Shown: in pieces, positions 23,328 through 33,632 of the stretch | How the letters are laid out: every line of letters begins with the position of its first letter | How positions within the stretch are numbered: position 1 is the stretch's first letter | Source: Bigelowiella natans CCMP2755 | Lineage: Eukaryota; Cercozoa; Chlorarachniophyceae | Length of the DNA stretch: 64,000 nt | Assembly (NCBI GenBank): GCA_000320545.1 | Contig: ADNK01001386.1 | Span: 1-64,000, forward strand | Direction of reading: 5' to 3' | Program-made: the position numbers and the translations under genes | Notes under the pieces: generated by a model | Database searches by the model: none | What the model was told of the DNA's origin: nothing | What the model saw: the letters and a program-made list of their open reading frames with translations, nothing else

Positions 23328-24100
23328 CTTTGACAGTGAAGAAGGCGTTTTGGCTGCACAAGCGAATGTCGCCGGCAGTTATCTGAGTGTGATTTTCGAC
23401 TGTTGCGATTTTATGAACGATTCTCATAATAAAGAAGACGTACCATGTCAACTCCAGCACCGACACAGGCGCCATGGACAGCACAAATTACAGGCTTTGG
23501 ACATCGCTATTTAGAAAATAGGCAACAAAGATTTCGCGGTTTCAGGGTTATGTGCGCTGTGTTCGGCCGATTGGCACGTAGACCTCAATAGATGTGAACG
23601 ACTCTTGGTAGTTTTCTATCGTCTCCCGTTTTGAATATGCCATTCGAGCGATATCTTGATCTTCATCCATATCACTTTGAAATAGAGACATGTGGTCTTT
23701 GAGGTCGATTCCCGCCGTGAAAACCTATCAACACAAAGGAGATTTTTGTTCGTTTTTCGTAGACCGATGGGCGGAAGAAAGCAAGCAACTGGTTGTTACC
23801 CTGCCAGTGGCGCTGAGGACAATAGTACGCACATCTTTGTCCGAGCCCAGTCTAGTAAAACATTCCCTGCATTCCTTCCAAAAGAGGCGGTTCATCGCTG
23901 AGAGCAAGCATATAGCCTCATAAAACTACTCACACATATACTTAGAACACCCTCAAGACATTTCTCTCCTAAAACACACGCACACACACACCGTTTAGCT
24001 TTTTGGGCCGATTAATCTCAACTAGCTTGACGAAAGGGGAAGGCGTTGAGACTCGGATGGTCTTTAAGTCGGCATACCGCCCGACTTCCATGGACGCCAT
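22299..24100 (-). CDS. ECH1: Peroxisomal delta(3,5)-delta(2,4)-dienoyl-CoA isomerase
   Basis: This crotonase-fold enzyme shifts double bonds of dienoyl-CoA during beta-oxidation of unsaturated fatty acids. Eleven exons (24100-23992, 23897-23800, 23724-23584, 23506-23444, 23382-23326, 23197-23147, 23033-22968, 22839-22787, 22674-22611, 22549-22491, 22386-22299) join without a phase error into 282 codons. Diagnostic segments: VEINRPKKLNAMN, VFTAGIDL (oxyanion loop), CPKPVICAVHGACVGAG, VDMITAGDIRLCSQNAFF, VKEVDVGLAADVGTLQRLPK, CFTARKMFAAE, LVSRVFPDKKAMM, IASKSPVAVQGTK and ARDHSVKEGLDFIKNWNMSM. The acidic residues that distinguish ECH1 from hydratases (Asp of VDMITAGD, Glu and Asp of VKEVDVGLAAD) are present. 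The protein ends FSKL, a type-1 peroxisomal targeting signal. An AT array (23275-23324) fills the intron beginning right after the VKE exon. The gene is head-to-head with the DUF2828 gene. Confidence 0.93.
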
Positions 24101-24108
24101 TGTGTTGA

Positions 24109-26205
24109 GTGAGCGCCTCGCTCTACGCCAGCGACAAGTCCCCAGTCCAGACGCAGTTAAGAACTGAAGGGGATTTTCTAATTGGGAACAAAATTTCGTC
24201 ATGGAGAGTTGACGCTGGAAGGAAATCCCCTTCCTATCTGAATTGTTTTGCACAAATTACGGGACGCTCCGGTCGGAAATTTCCGGGCCCGAAGAAAGGC
24301 ATGCAACTTTCCGAGAGGATTCTCACGGCGGCCGTGGCCACGCCGCCCGGTACAACCGTGAGACGGCAACTACTTCAGTTTTCATCAAACCAAGTAGTAG
24401 TACACTCACGCGTAGAAGGAAATCAATCAGAGGCGTGGAGCAGGCTAACAACGTTGATGCGGAAAAACGTCACCTTGACGGAAAAGGGAGCTCTGGCCCT
24501 GGGGTCTACCCAGTCCAAATGTCTCGACCTTTTCACCTCGGGCCTTCTTCGAAAAACTGAGAGCAAAAGAGTTAAAAGCATGGTTAAAGCTGCATGGGAA
24601 GAGGATGCCGTTTTGACAATGAAGATCCTTCTCCACGCTAGGGACTGCCGAGGGGGTAAAGGAGAGCGTAAAGTTGTCAACCATGCTCTTCAATGGCTTC
24701 GAGAAGAAAAACCAAACACTTACCGAGAGAACCTAAAGTCTTTCATTGAAATGGGTTGTTACCGTGACTTACTCGAAATTGCTTCAGAAGCAAAACCGAG
24801 ATCATCTGCTGGAGGAAAGAAAGATTGCTATGAGCTCGAGATGATGGCCGAACAACTCTCTCTCGATTTCGAAAAGCTACAGAAGAAAAAAGCCAAAATT
24901 GCAGAAAACTGCGCAAGTGTTTCATCCAAGATTGAACAGAATGATGGAAAAGAGAACGTAGAGCCGAATCTTCATGATGCTAAGACTGAGACGAGCAGCA
25001 CAAAAACGGCTGCAGGTGTTTCGATCTCCCTTGCAGGTAAATGGGCACCGACGGAAAATGGCAAGTTTGACAAGAAGTATAAAATGGCTAAGCGTCTGGC
25101 TGCGCTCCTCTTCCCAGAATCAAGTACTGCTCGAAAAGATTATCGAAAGATGCTAGCAGCCCTCCGTGAGCACCTGAGCATCGTCGAGTGTGCGATGGTA
25201 GCCAAGGACTGGAAGTCCATCGACTATTCTAAGGTTCCGGCTCGTGCTACAAAGCTATACTCTGGGGCATTCAGGAAACGCGATGTGGAGCGATATTCAA
25301 CGTTCATTGGCGACGTGAAAAAGGGCGTGAAGACAATAAAGCACAAGGGCCTGCAGCCTCATGAGCTTGTTAAATTTTTCCTGAAGCGTGCCAACGGACC
25401 CAATTCTGTGAAAGTTCCAGACAATAAGTGGGCATGCCCATCCTGTACCTTTCACAACGATGGACATCTATTGAGCTGCTCCATATGCGGAGCACGTCGC
25501 CCTCATACCAGCAGTGACACCTCAGATGTGGAGACTCTTGAAGCACAGTGGAAGGCTCTTGCATCGCGTATAAAAGCAAGTGGGGCCCTCAGAGACAGCA
25601 TTGCGGTCTGCGATGTTAGTGGGTCTATGCTTGGAGAACCAATGGAAGCTTCTATCGCTATGGGTATTCTCGTTGCCATGTGTGCGTCCGAGCCTTTTCA
25701 CGGGCGTCTAATAACTTTCTCAAAGCACCCACAATGGCATAAGATCCCTGTTGAAGCTTCCCTTGGGGAGATGGTTGCGAACCTGTCTAAAATGGACTGG
25801 GGGGGCAGCACTCGTATGGATAGGGTATTCAAGCTCATTATAAACACTGCTGTAGAGTACAAACTGCCGCAGGAGGCCCTCCCAAAGACTCTTTTCGTCT
25901 TCACTGACATGCAGTTCGATAAGGGCTCGGGAATGGGAGACAAGTACACCACACTGTATGAAATGGCGAAGAAGAAATTCTCCAAACATGGATATGAGCT
26001 CCCGAAAGTCGTGTTCTGGAACCTACGCGCTGCTAAAAAGGCTTTTCCAGTGGACAAGGATGCTCCGGGAGTGGCCATGGTGTCTGGCTTCTCAGCGGAT
26101 CTGCTGCGGACTTTCATGCAGCAAGGAGACTTCTTGACTCCTCTAGGACAGATGCTCAAGGTCGTCAAAACGTATAATGTGGCAATTCACAAAGATGAGG
26201 AATGA
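24109..26205 (+). CDS. DUF2828 / vWA protein with RanBP2-type zinc finger
   Basis: One uninterrupted frame of up to 698 codons. DUF2828 proteins of plants, fungi and protists combine an alpha-helical N-terminal part related to TROVE-type folds with a von Willebrand A-like domain; their role is unknown. Here the helical part carries TEKGALALGSTQSKCLDLF, HARDCRGGKGERKVVNHAL and MGCYRDLLEIA (residues about 125-225). A RanBP2-type finger WACPSCTF...CSICGARRP (residues about 442-467) with four Cys sits between the two halves. The vWA part starts SIAVCDVSGSM with a MIDAS-like DxSxS, then GGSTRMDRVFKLI and LFVFTDMQFD. The family match begins only around residue 115, so the true start may be the ATG at 24301 rather than 24109. 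The ATG at 24109 lies 8 bp from the divergent ECH1 start. A Glu/Lys/Asn-rich spacer (24840-25000) separates the helical subdomains. Confidence 0.88.
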   Translation: MSASLYASDKSPVQTQLRTEGDFLIGNKISSWRVDAGRKSPSYLNCFAQITGRSGRKFPGPKKGMQLSERILTAAVATPPGTTVRRQLLQFSSNQVVVHSRVEGNQSEAWSRLTTLMRKNVTLTEKGALALGSTQSKCLDLFTSGLLRKTESKRVKSMVKAAWEEDAVLTMKILLHARDCRGGKGERKVVNHALQWLREEKPNTYRENLKSFIEMGCYRDLLEIASEAKPRSSAGGKKDCYELEMMAEQLSLDFEKLQKKKAKIAENCASVSSKIEQNDGKENVEPNLHDAKTETSSTKTAAGVSISLAGKWAPTENGKFDKKYKMAKRLAALLFPESSTARKDYRKMLAALREHLSIVECAMVAKDWKSIDYSKVPARATKLYSGAFRKRDVERYSTFIGDVKKGVKTIKHKGLQPHELVKFFLKRANGPNSVKVPDNKWACPSCTFHNDGHLLSCSICGARRPHTSSDTSDVETLEAQWKALASRIKASGALRDSIAVCDVSGSMLGEPMEASIAMGILVAMCASEPFHGRLITFSKHPQWHKIPVEASLGEMVANLSKMDWGGSTRMDRVFKLIINTAVEYKLPQEALPKTLFVFTDMQFDKGSGMGDKYTTLYEMAKKKFSKHGYELPKVVFWNLRAAKKAFPVDKDAPGVAMVSGFSADLLRTFMQQGDFLTPLGQMLKVVKTYNVAIHKDEE

Positions 26206-26927
26206 CGAATGAGGATGGCAAATCTTTCTAGTATCAAACTATGGTCGTGATGCTTAGCCTAGTAACAATTTTTGACAAACAACATGATGCATTGTTCAGT
26301 ACTGCTTTATTGACAAAATGATATCGATCCTAGAATTAAATACATAAGTAAAAAGTAATATGTACCAGGCTAACAGGGCATGTATCGCACGTACTTGGTA
26401 GACGCCAGCGTACGCACATGTAGACTGAAGCTACTCTATATGATAAGACGGATGTAATTATATTAATAAATTAAATTTGTTCAATGGTCATCCTTATGTA
26501 GCTGTGCAAAGCAGCGGCTACAGCGCTAATGTTGAACATATGTCAAGGCTATATAAGAGCTATGACGCGTTTCGTAGCCTGACATGCTGGCATGTGCAGC
26601 ATAATAGCGATCGATAGCGCGCCTGTGCTATATGTCAAACAAGCCGAGAAGACATTTAGTTTTAATGCAGCGGGCTAACCACAGATATGCTACGTGCCTA
26701 CGGATATGCTACACATGGCCAGGAGTAAGTAGTGCTAGAAGATTTGTATTCACATCCATGCCTCGCACATCCGCTGTTGCTTTTCCCATCTACTACTGAA
26801 ATGCGAAAATTAAATTCCCCATTCCATGCGCATGCTCTCTTTAAAGCTAGTGCCTATTACATATCTTTTGCTTTCTCTATTGTATTTGTGCCGTGTTATT
26901 ATTTGAGAACCCTTAAAAAATGGTTCA
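26206..26927. repeat. Convergent 3' spacer with repeat copy E
   Basis: No gene. A copy of the dispersed repeat in inverted orientation lies at 26446-26545 (AGACGGATGTAAT, TTCAATGGTCATCCTTATGT, GCTGTGCAAAGCAGCGGCTA, CAGCGCTAATGTTG). Palindromic words such as TAGCGATCGATAGC occur nearby. Confidence 0.65.
26446..26545 (-). repeat. Dispersed repeat, copy E (inverted)
   Basis: It contains AGACGGATGTAAT, TTCAATGGTCATCCTTATGT and GCTGTGCAAAGCAGCGGCTA, the reverse-complement order of copy A. No matching right end was found before 26928, so it may be a solo or decayed end. Confidence 0.7.
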
Positions 26928-29554
26928 TCAGCTGATCGTAATAAACTTCTCCTCCTTATTGGGGTTGCACACGTAACACAAAGCCAGCACGCAATTGCAC
27001 ATGCACAACGCGCAGAGGAGCCAGGAATGGGCGATAAATGCCAGATAAGAGACCCAGGCCCATAGAATCACGACTACTAGGATAAGACACCGACTTCCCT
27101 GCAAAGACATCAATAAGTCACTACCACAATGTAGCAGATAGCAGCCCAAAGGAACCGATAGAAGAAGAAGAAAAAGGAGGGAAAGTGATGTTTTGTCATT
27201 TACCTTTGGAAGAAGCATCTGAAATAAGACCAAATCGACCACGACGACTGCTAGCACGTACATCGCTCGATTTGCAACTTTCATGTATGGTGTCTCTTCA
27301 TCTTTTGCTCCTTCTTCCGGCTCGTTGGCCGAGACAATTGCTTGCAAACCCTTAGAAATCTTAGCTACCTCATCCTCCAACGACACGACACCTTTGAGCG
27401 CCATAGTGATAACCTCCTGTTCCTTCGTTGGAATAGATATTCCTTCATACATCTGCTTCATGACGTCTTCAGTCTCGTGAAGCACTCTCTGGATCCTGTC
27501 CATACTCACAACCGAAGTAGGGGTGGTGGCAGCTTCTTCTTCTTCTTCTTCTTCTTCTTCTTCTTCTCCTCCTTCGTTATCACCAGTGTTGGGTTTCACT
27601 CCAACTTCGCCACTTTGATCTACATTGAATTGTGCTAGGGCGGAGGTGCGATTGGCTTTAATACCATCCAGCAGCTTCGTGATGGTTGAGATTTCCGCTG
27701 CGAGCGTCTTAATTGTTTCGCCCCTGGATAGGCCCAGCCGCTTCACCGTACTCAACTGTGATTGACACGTGTCAACCGCTCGGCCTAACGTGCGAATGCC
27801 GTGAAGAATCTCGGACATGGATTCTCTGTCAGGTCCTGCTTCTTCATTAACTTGGCATGTAGGCTGCTGCTGTTCAGTGGCGGCTGCTTCTTTCTTGAGT
27901 TGTTCAAGAGATTCCTCGAGACTTTGCACTTTGCCCTTCACGGCGTTGTGCTCTTGAAGCCCAATGCATTGCCCTTCCTTCTCTGGTTCGTCCGTCCTTG
28001 TTTGTTTGTCTTCGCTTTTATCCCCGCTAGTCGAAGCAGCGCCATCATCATCAGGACCAGGGGTATCATCACTTTCGGTAGATTTGATCGATTTTGCTGC
28101 CTCTCCTTCAGCCAAGGCCTCCTCTAAGGTGGTCACTTTAGCTTCTAGCTCCGCAATTTTTGCTGCTGCTGCTGCTGCTGTCTCTTCATCTTCTCCCTCA
28201 GCTACCACTTCTGTTGTATCTGATTTCCCTCCTTCTTGTCCTCCCCCTTCTTCAACATTTCCTCCCTTGGCTTCTTCACTTAACCTCGTCAGCTCACTTT
28301 CGAGCTCTTCTATCCTTTGTTCTGCAGCCTTTAACTTCTCAGTCTTTTCGTCGCCATCATCGTTGGCTGAATCTTCGGTGGTTTTTGCGGTGGCACTGCT
28401 TTCATCCCCCGCCTCCTTCTCCTCATTTTGTTTTAATTCGGCCGAGCTTTTCGCTGCTTCAAGGGCGGTCTTGGCCTCCCGAAGATTCATATCCAGAACT
28501 TCCTTTTCGCGTCGCCACATTTCCTCTTTCTCGTCAGTTTCCAGAAGAGTCTTATTAAGTAATTCGCCCAAAGACTGCAATTTGGTGTCGCGTTCTTGAA
28601 GTTCGGACCGAATCTTTGCCAAGGCTTCATTGTGCTCCTTCTGTTTCGACTGCAATTTGGTGTCGCGTTCTTGAAGTTCGGACCGAATCTTTGCCAAGGC
28701 TTCATTGTGCTCCTTCTGTTTCGTCTCCTGCAGCTGCTCAAGCTCAGAAATACGATCTTCGTGAGCCTTCGATGCTGAGGATGATCCCCTAGCTGCTACG
28801 TCTTGAGCTTCGGATCGTATCCTTTCGGTCTCTTTCAATAGATTCATAGTAGTGTCCTCGTGCTGAGGAAAATACCATTAAAAATGCAGGGATTAATTTT
28901 GAGCAAAAGGTCAGGTTCCTACAGCAATACTTCGAAATGTACCATACAGCATATCCGCACAAACCTGCTTCACAAGTCGTTCTTTGTCTTTCTTAAATAC
29001 TGCCTCCTTCATTTCCAGTTCTTCCTGGAGTCTAAGCGTTTGTTCCTTGTACTCTTGTAGCTGTCGGGACAGCTCCTGCGACTTTTCTTGACAGTTATCC
29101 ACCCTAACATGGTAAGGATACATTGGAAATGATAATACTTATGACGATACCATGCTCAAAATGCAGACAGTTTTTGTAATTCCTGCAACCCCCACCCATC
29201 TTATTGCTCAACACACAACAGTTGCATCAGCAGGACAACGTAGAGGATAGTCTCTGGTATAGCTTGCTATTTGAAATATCGGATGTCACGCTGTAGGATG
29301 GGTTGATTGCTATATTGGCTCCGACAGGCGTACTTTTCTTCAAACAGACATTATTACGCGACTTGTAACCCCCCTCCTGACCAGATCATTCCCCTAGGGC
29401 TTACAGTCCCGATTATCCATCCCCTTTCTTACAGAGCCAAAAGATGAGTTTTATATTTTTTTCGGACTTACTCATTTCCAAAGGCTGAAGCCAGGAGGAG
29501 GAGCAGGAAGAGGGAGAGGGGGGGCCGTCTAGGCCGCCGCTGCGCTGACCTCAT
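26928..29554 (-). CDS. Signal-peptide, coiled-coil, C-terminal membrane protein
   Basis: Exons 29554-29472, 29103-28965, 28862-27204 and 27098-26928 join in phase to 683 codons. The first exon encodes MRSAQRRPRRPP followed by SLFLLLLLASAFGNE, a clear signal peptide. Exons 2 and 3 are almost wholly coiled coil rich in Glu, Lys and Gln with acidic low-complexity patches (poly-Glu near 27538-27570). A perfect 75-bp tandem duplication (28573-28722) doubles the 25-residue unit starting KQKEHNEALAKIRSELQERD. The C-terminus is hydrophobic: YVLAVVVVDLVLFQMLLPK in exon 3 and, in exon 4, LILVVVILWAWVSYLAF plus LCALCMCNCVLALCYVC. The 105-nt last intron is itself stop-free and 3n long. A type of ER/Golgi lumenal tether anchored by its C-terminus is plausible, but no family is recognised. 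Confidence 0.72.
28573..28722 (-). repeat. Perfect 75-bp tandem duplication in a coiled-coil exon
   Basis: Units 28573-28647 and 28648-28722 appear identical and encode the 25-residue unit starting KQKEHNEALAKIRSELQERD. Because 25 residues is not a multiple of seven, the duplication shifts the heptad register by four residues. Confidence 0.95.
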
Positions 29555-30252
29555 CCTTTGCCTTTAGAAACAAAGGGCATGTAGTTTAAATATGCGACAA
29601 TGTAAAAATGATGTCGCAATCTCTCAATCAAGACGGTGTCACCGCTTTGGGGAACCGAAGCATTTAGTAAAGTTCGCCAGCCTAAAATATCCTACCAACG
29701 TGCTCTAAAACTTGCACACGGCATATAGACAAAATAGACTGAAATTCAACCCTGCGACGTGTCAATTTTGACCTTTCTGCAAATCCACAGGTCCAAGCCA
29801 GAGAGTAAAGTGCGTGGGCAGCTTCGCGGTTCCAGGTCCCAGTTTTGTGCAGCTCCATACGTGGAAGGATACGGCCAGAAGGTGATAGCGTTTTTTAGGG
29901 ATCTAAGGGGGAGGACAGAATACTCAGATTTCTTTGTGGCGAGGGGATTATCATGGGGCTCGACCTGCAACACAGCGCCTAATTAAGAAGGCGCCACTTG
30001 CATGTGCAGAGTTCATATTCTCGTGTCTAAGCTTTAATAGGGGCAGTTGTGGGGGTCAGAACTTAGGCAGTCTCGGGGGTTTCATAATTTAGTGTATATT
30101 AGCCCATTTCTGTTATTCCTAGATTTCCCTTCGAGTTTTAGCTAACCCTTATAAATCGTTCTGAGTTCGGGAGATTTTATTGAGGCTGCTGTGCAACTTT
30201 TGCTTCTTCTTCCAGATATCAGCCAGAAAAGCGTTCCTGCTCTAGGTGCAAA
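29555..30252. promoter_or_regulatory. Divergent intergenic region upstream of PRP4
   Basis: About 700 bp between two divergent starts. No conserved coding block is found. An open stretch at 29759-29986 on the plus strand has no family similarity and I treat it as chance. Confidence 0.35.
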
Positions 30253-32402
30253 ATGTCGGATCCAAAGCGTCAGAAGACTTCTTCTTCTTCAGCGGAATTT
30301 GTTTCTGTTAAGCTGGGGCAAGGCGGACTCCTCGAGGCCAGTGGCACAGCAGGTCCCAATGAAGTTACAATGGAGCTCTCTGGAATGAGCGCCGAATCGA
30401 AGACGAGGGCAGATGAACTTGTCAAACAGCTCGAGGTATTAAGATGAGTAACCCAACAGTTGTCCTTGAGCGCGAAGCCGCTGAACATGCGTTTCGTTTG
30501 ATTATGGTCCCGCCAACGATTGACTTCGTGGCTGACTCATATTTCTTGAATGGGGGGAGAGGGAGACGGGTTGCCACCAAGGGGAATTAGCACATAGTTT
30601 GTAGAGTAGTGATGCTGATCCAAAAATTCTAAATACAAAAGGCTAAGCGGCGTGCACGCTCGATGGCTGTCCCAACAAACGACTACGATGTGAAGAGGTG
30701 GGATGCAACAACTTTATACTGAGCATGTAGTTCCGCAAATAATACATAATCTTGTTCCTATTACCCCATATGATTCTATTTGACAAATGACGACTTTACT
30801 TTCAACCTCCTCCTCCTCTCTCTCTCCCTCCCTCTCTTCCCCCCCCCCCCCCCTTCTCTCTCCTCTCGCTGCCTCCTCTCTTCCCAGGCGTCTACGGCAA
30901 CTTGGTGAGCCCATCACATACTTCGGAGAGGGGCCAGCCAACCGGAGAGAGCGCCTCCCCGGTCTTCTCGCACAGATTGCAGTTGACGCGGCGTCAGGGA
31001 TAGAGAATGATAAGGTTCTGCGGTTTGCAGAAATTGTCAAGGAGGGCGACGGTGACCTCGACCTTTCCTTGAGCGATGCGCGAGTACACAAAAAGGCGTA
31101 CGATACTGATGGCAGTGCTGCGTTGCTCAATTCCAGAGTCGAGATGTTCCAGTAATTCTCCCCCCCCCCCAACACACAAAAATACTAAAACTCCCGCCAC
31201 CCTAACCCACACTCTCATACACACTTCCATACGCACATCGTGGTAAGAGACTATCTGTTCTTAACCGACCACATCCTAATAACACACACAGATTCTCGAT
31301 TCCTCGCGCACGCAAGAGATTACTGGCCGCTAAGAGGCGTCGTGCGAATATGACCAAAGAGATCATGGCGAATCTTGACAAGGAATACGCTGATAGGGCT
31401 GTCAGTCTCCGAAGCTTCGTCAACACCACATCTCAAATCGGTTGCGGGCGCCCCATCTCCTCGTGCAGCTTCTCCTCGGATTCTTCGCGCCTCGCTACGG
31501 CGTCATGGAGTGGGATCGGAAAGATATGGTCGGTTCCAGACAGCGCACTGCTGTGCACTTTACGCGGACATGAAGACCGCATCTCCGACATTCGCTATCA
31601 CCCGCATGCTAGGGTCACTGTCGGCCAGGAACTCTCAGTTGCCACGGCCGGGGTGGATGGCGCCTTGTGCCTCTGGTCGCTCAACGATATCGAGAAAAAC
31701 GCGGCGAAGAAAATGGACACCGGTGATGATATGAAAGTCGAGACGGTTGATGGCGCAGATGCCGGCGTAAAGAAAGAAAAGAGCGGAAAGGGGGAGCAGA
31801 ATAACGATGAGGAGGAGAAGGTACCTCATGTTAAACCGTTAGCTAAGCTCCAAGGGCACGAAGACAGGCTCTCCCGCATCGAATTCCACCCTTCCGGTAA
31901 CTACATCGCGTCTACCAGCTACGACGCTACCTGGAGGCTGTGGGACCTTACGTTGCAGCAAGAGCTACTCTGCCAAGACGGCCACGCGGTTGGCGTGTAC
32001 GGCCTTGCATTCCAGGGAGACGGCTCACTGATGGCCACGGGCGATATTGGCGGCGTGTGCCATGTGTGGGACCTCCGCACCGGCAAATCGATAGCCACGC
32101 TGGATGGCCACGTCGACAACATTCTCTCTATGGACTTCTCGCCGAATGGCCACACGCTCGCCACGGGCTCCTGCGACAACTCTGTGAGGATCTGGGACCT
32201 GCGCAAGCGAAGATGTATCTACACAATCCTGGCTCACTCCAAGCTCATCTCCAATGTCAGATATCACCCAAACAACGAGGACTTCCTGCTCACATCCTCC
32301 TACGACCAGACTGTGAAGGTGCTCTAGCTTGCAGGGTGTCTTGTTGTCCCGTTATGAGCCCGTGGTGTATTTGCAGATTTATCTTCTTCATTTGCGCGAC
32401 CG

Positions 32403-32449
<47 letters not shown>

Positions 32450-32462
32450 AACAAAGAAAGTG

Positions 32463-32497
<35 letters not shown>

Positions 32498-32747
32498 ACC
32501 TACCTATCACCTTCCCGAAAGTCGTTTTTTATCATTTTCTCAATTTGAGCATGCAATGATTAATTTTGTTCTCATGTTCATATACATTTTTGCACAGATC
32601 TGGTCAGCTCGTGACTACCAGCTTATAAAGAGTCTCAGGGGGCACGAGGACCGTGTAATGCGCGTAGAAATGTCGCCTGATGGTAAGATGCTGTCCAGCA
32701 CGTCCTTTGACCGCACCTGGAAGCTCTGGATGGCAGATGAGGCTTAG
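30253..32747 (+). CDS. PRPF4: U4/U6 snRNP protein PRP4
   Basis: PRP4 is a WD40 protein of the U4/U6.U5 tri-snRNP that works with PRP3 and PRP6. Exons 30253-30435, 30642-30697, 30888-31151, 31292-32318 and 32598-32747 join in phase to 559 codons, close to the human protein (about 520 aa). The splicing-factor motif domain is split over exons 2 and 3: RSMAVPTNDYDVK then RRLRQLGEPITYFGEG. The helical linker SIPRARKRLLAAKRRR precedes seven WD repeats, including LRGHEDRISDIRYHP, LQGHEDRLSRIEFHPSG, WDLRTGKSIATLDGHVD, WDLRKRRCIYTILAHSK and the terminal DRTWKLWMADEA. A Lys/Glu-rich insert (31690-31830) lies in the second blade. Intron 4 carries opposed AC and GT arrays that could form a hairpin. The start is the first ATG after a pyrimidine-rich leader. 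Confidence 0.95.
32411..32495. repeat. (AC)n / (GT)n inverted microsatellite pair in PRP4 intron 4
   Basis: An AC run at 32411-32445 is followed after about 17 nt by a GT run at 32463-32495. Transcribed, the two complementary arrays can pair over about 30 bp inside the intron. Confidence 0.9.
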
Positions 32748-33632
32748 TAGTAGGCTTTTGATTACAATGGTACCACCGTACAGTTATCACAGGAAGAGTA
32801 TTAAATGTGCACAAGATATGGATTTTTATGTCACAGAAAAACATCTCTTCACATTATGTTGGAAATTGAACCATATTAAAAGATTTGCACACATGTCTAG
32901 ATGTGGCCGCATGTCCTAAGTGAATTTCTGCAATAATTCGCAATTGTACGTCACTTGTCGGGCAAAGCACACACGTGTGGCGCACGTACGCACACCGTTA
33001 GTTTGAGAACGTGCATTCAGCCCGACAATCGCATCAAGCAAGCACTGATAGCAAGTTGCATGCATGTAGCTGAAAACATGATGAGAACATTTGTAGGCGT
33101 AGATCATTGTGTAGTGAATAGCAAATGACAATCTGTTGTATTCGTGTGACGCGAAATGTCGTACGCAATTGATCATGCGCCAATGCGTCATGACGCTCAT
33201 GCGCAGCGGACAGCACTCTAGAGGACTAGCTAGACTTGCAGAGCATGGCACGTCTTGTCCGCCTAGCTAGCTAGAGTCGCACGCACTAGCGCATGGCTGC
33301 CTACTAGCTCGCTGCTGTTCTTTGCTGGCATACAAACAGGTAGCTAGTGATGGCAGACACAGTCGCAGTGTCTGCATGCTAGCATGATTGCAAAGCCGAA
33401 CGCACAGCTCACCTCTTGCAACACCAAGCTAGCAAGCTAGCAAGCACCACTAGACCATTGGACCAGCCTGCTTGCTGGCCTGGTGACAATCTAGCAATGC
33501 AAGCTGGGCAATCTGCCAATCTAGAACTGAGACTTTCAGTGGTTCTGGAGTTTCTAGAGTTTCGTGCACAGCTGCTCGCAAGCTAGCAAAGGCCAGAAGG
33601 TGCCATGCTAGCATGCTAGCATGCGCACAGCA
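32748..33632. repeat. 3' spacer of PRP4, palindrome-rich
   Basis: No gene is visible. From about 33230 to 33632 the sequence is dominated by GCATGCTAGCATGCTAGC-like and CCTAGCTAGCTAGAG-like words. The retrotransposon is inserted at the right end of this island. Confidence 0.7.
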
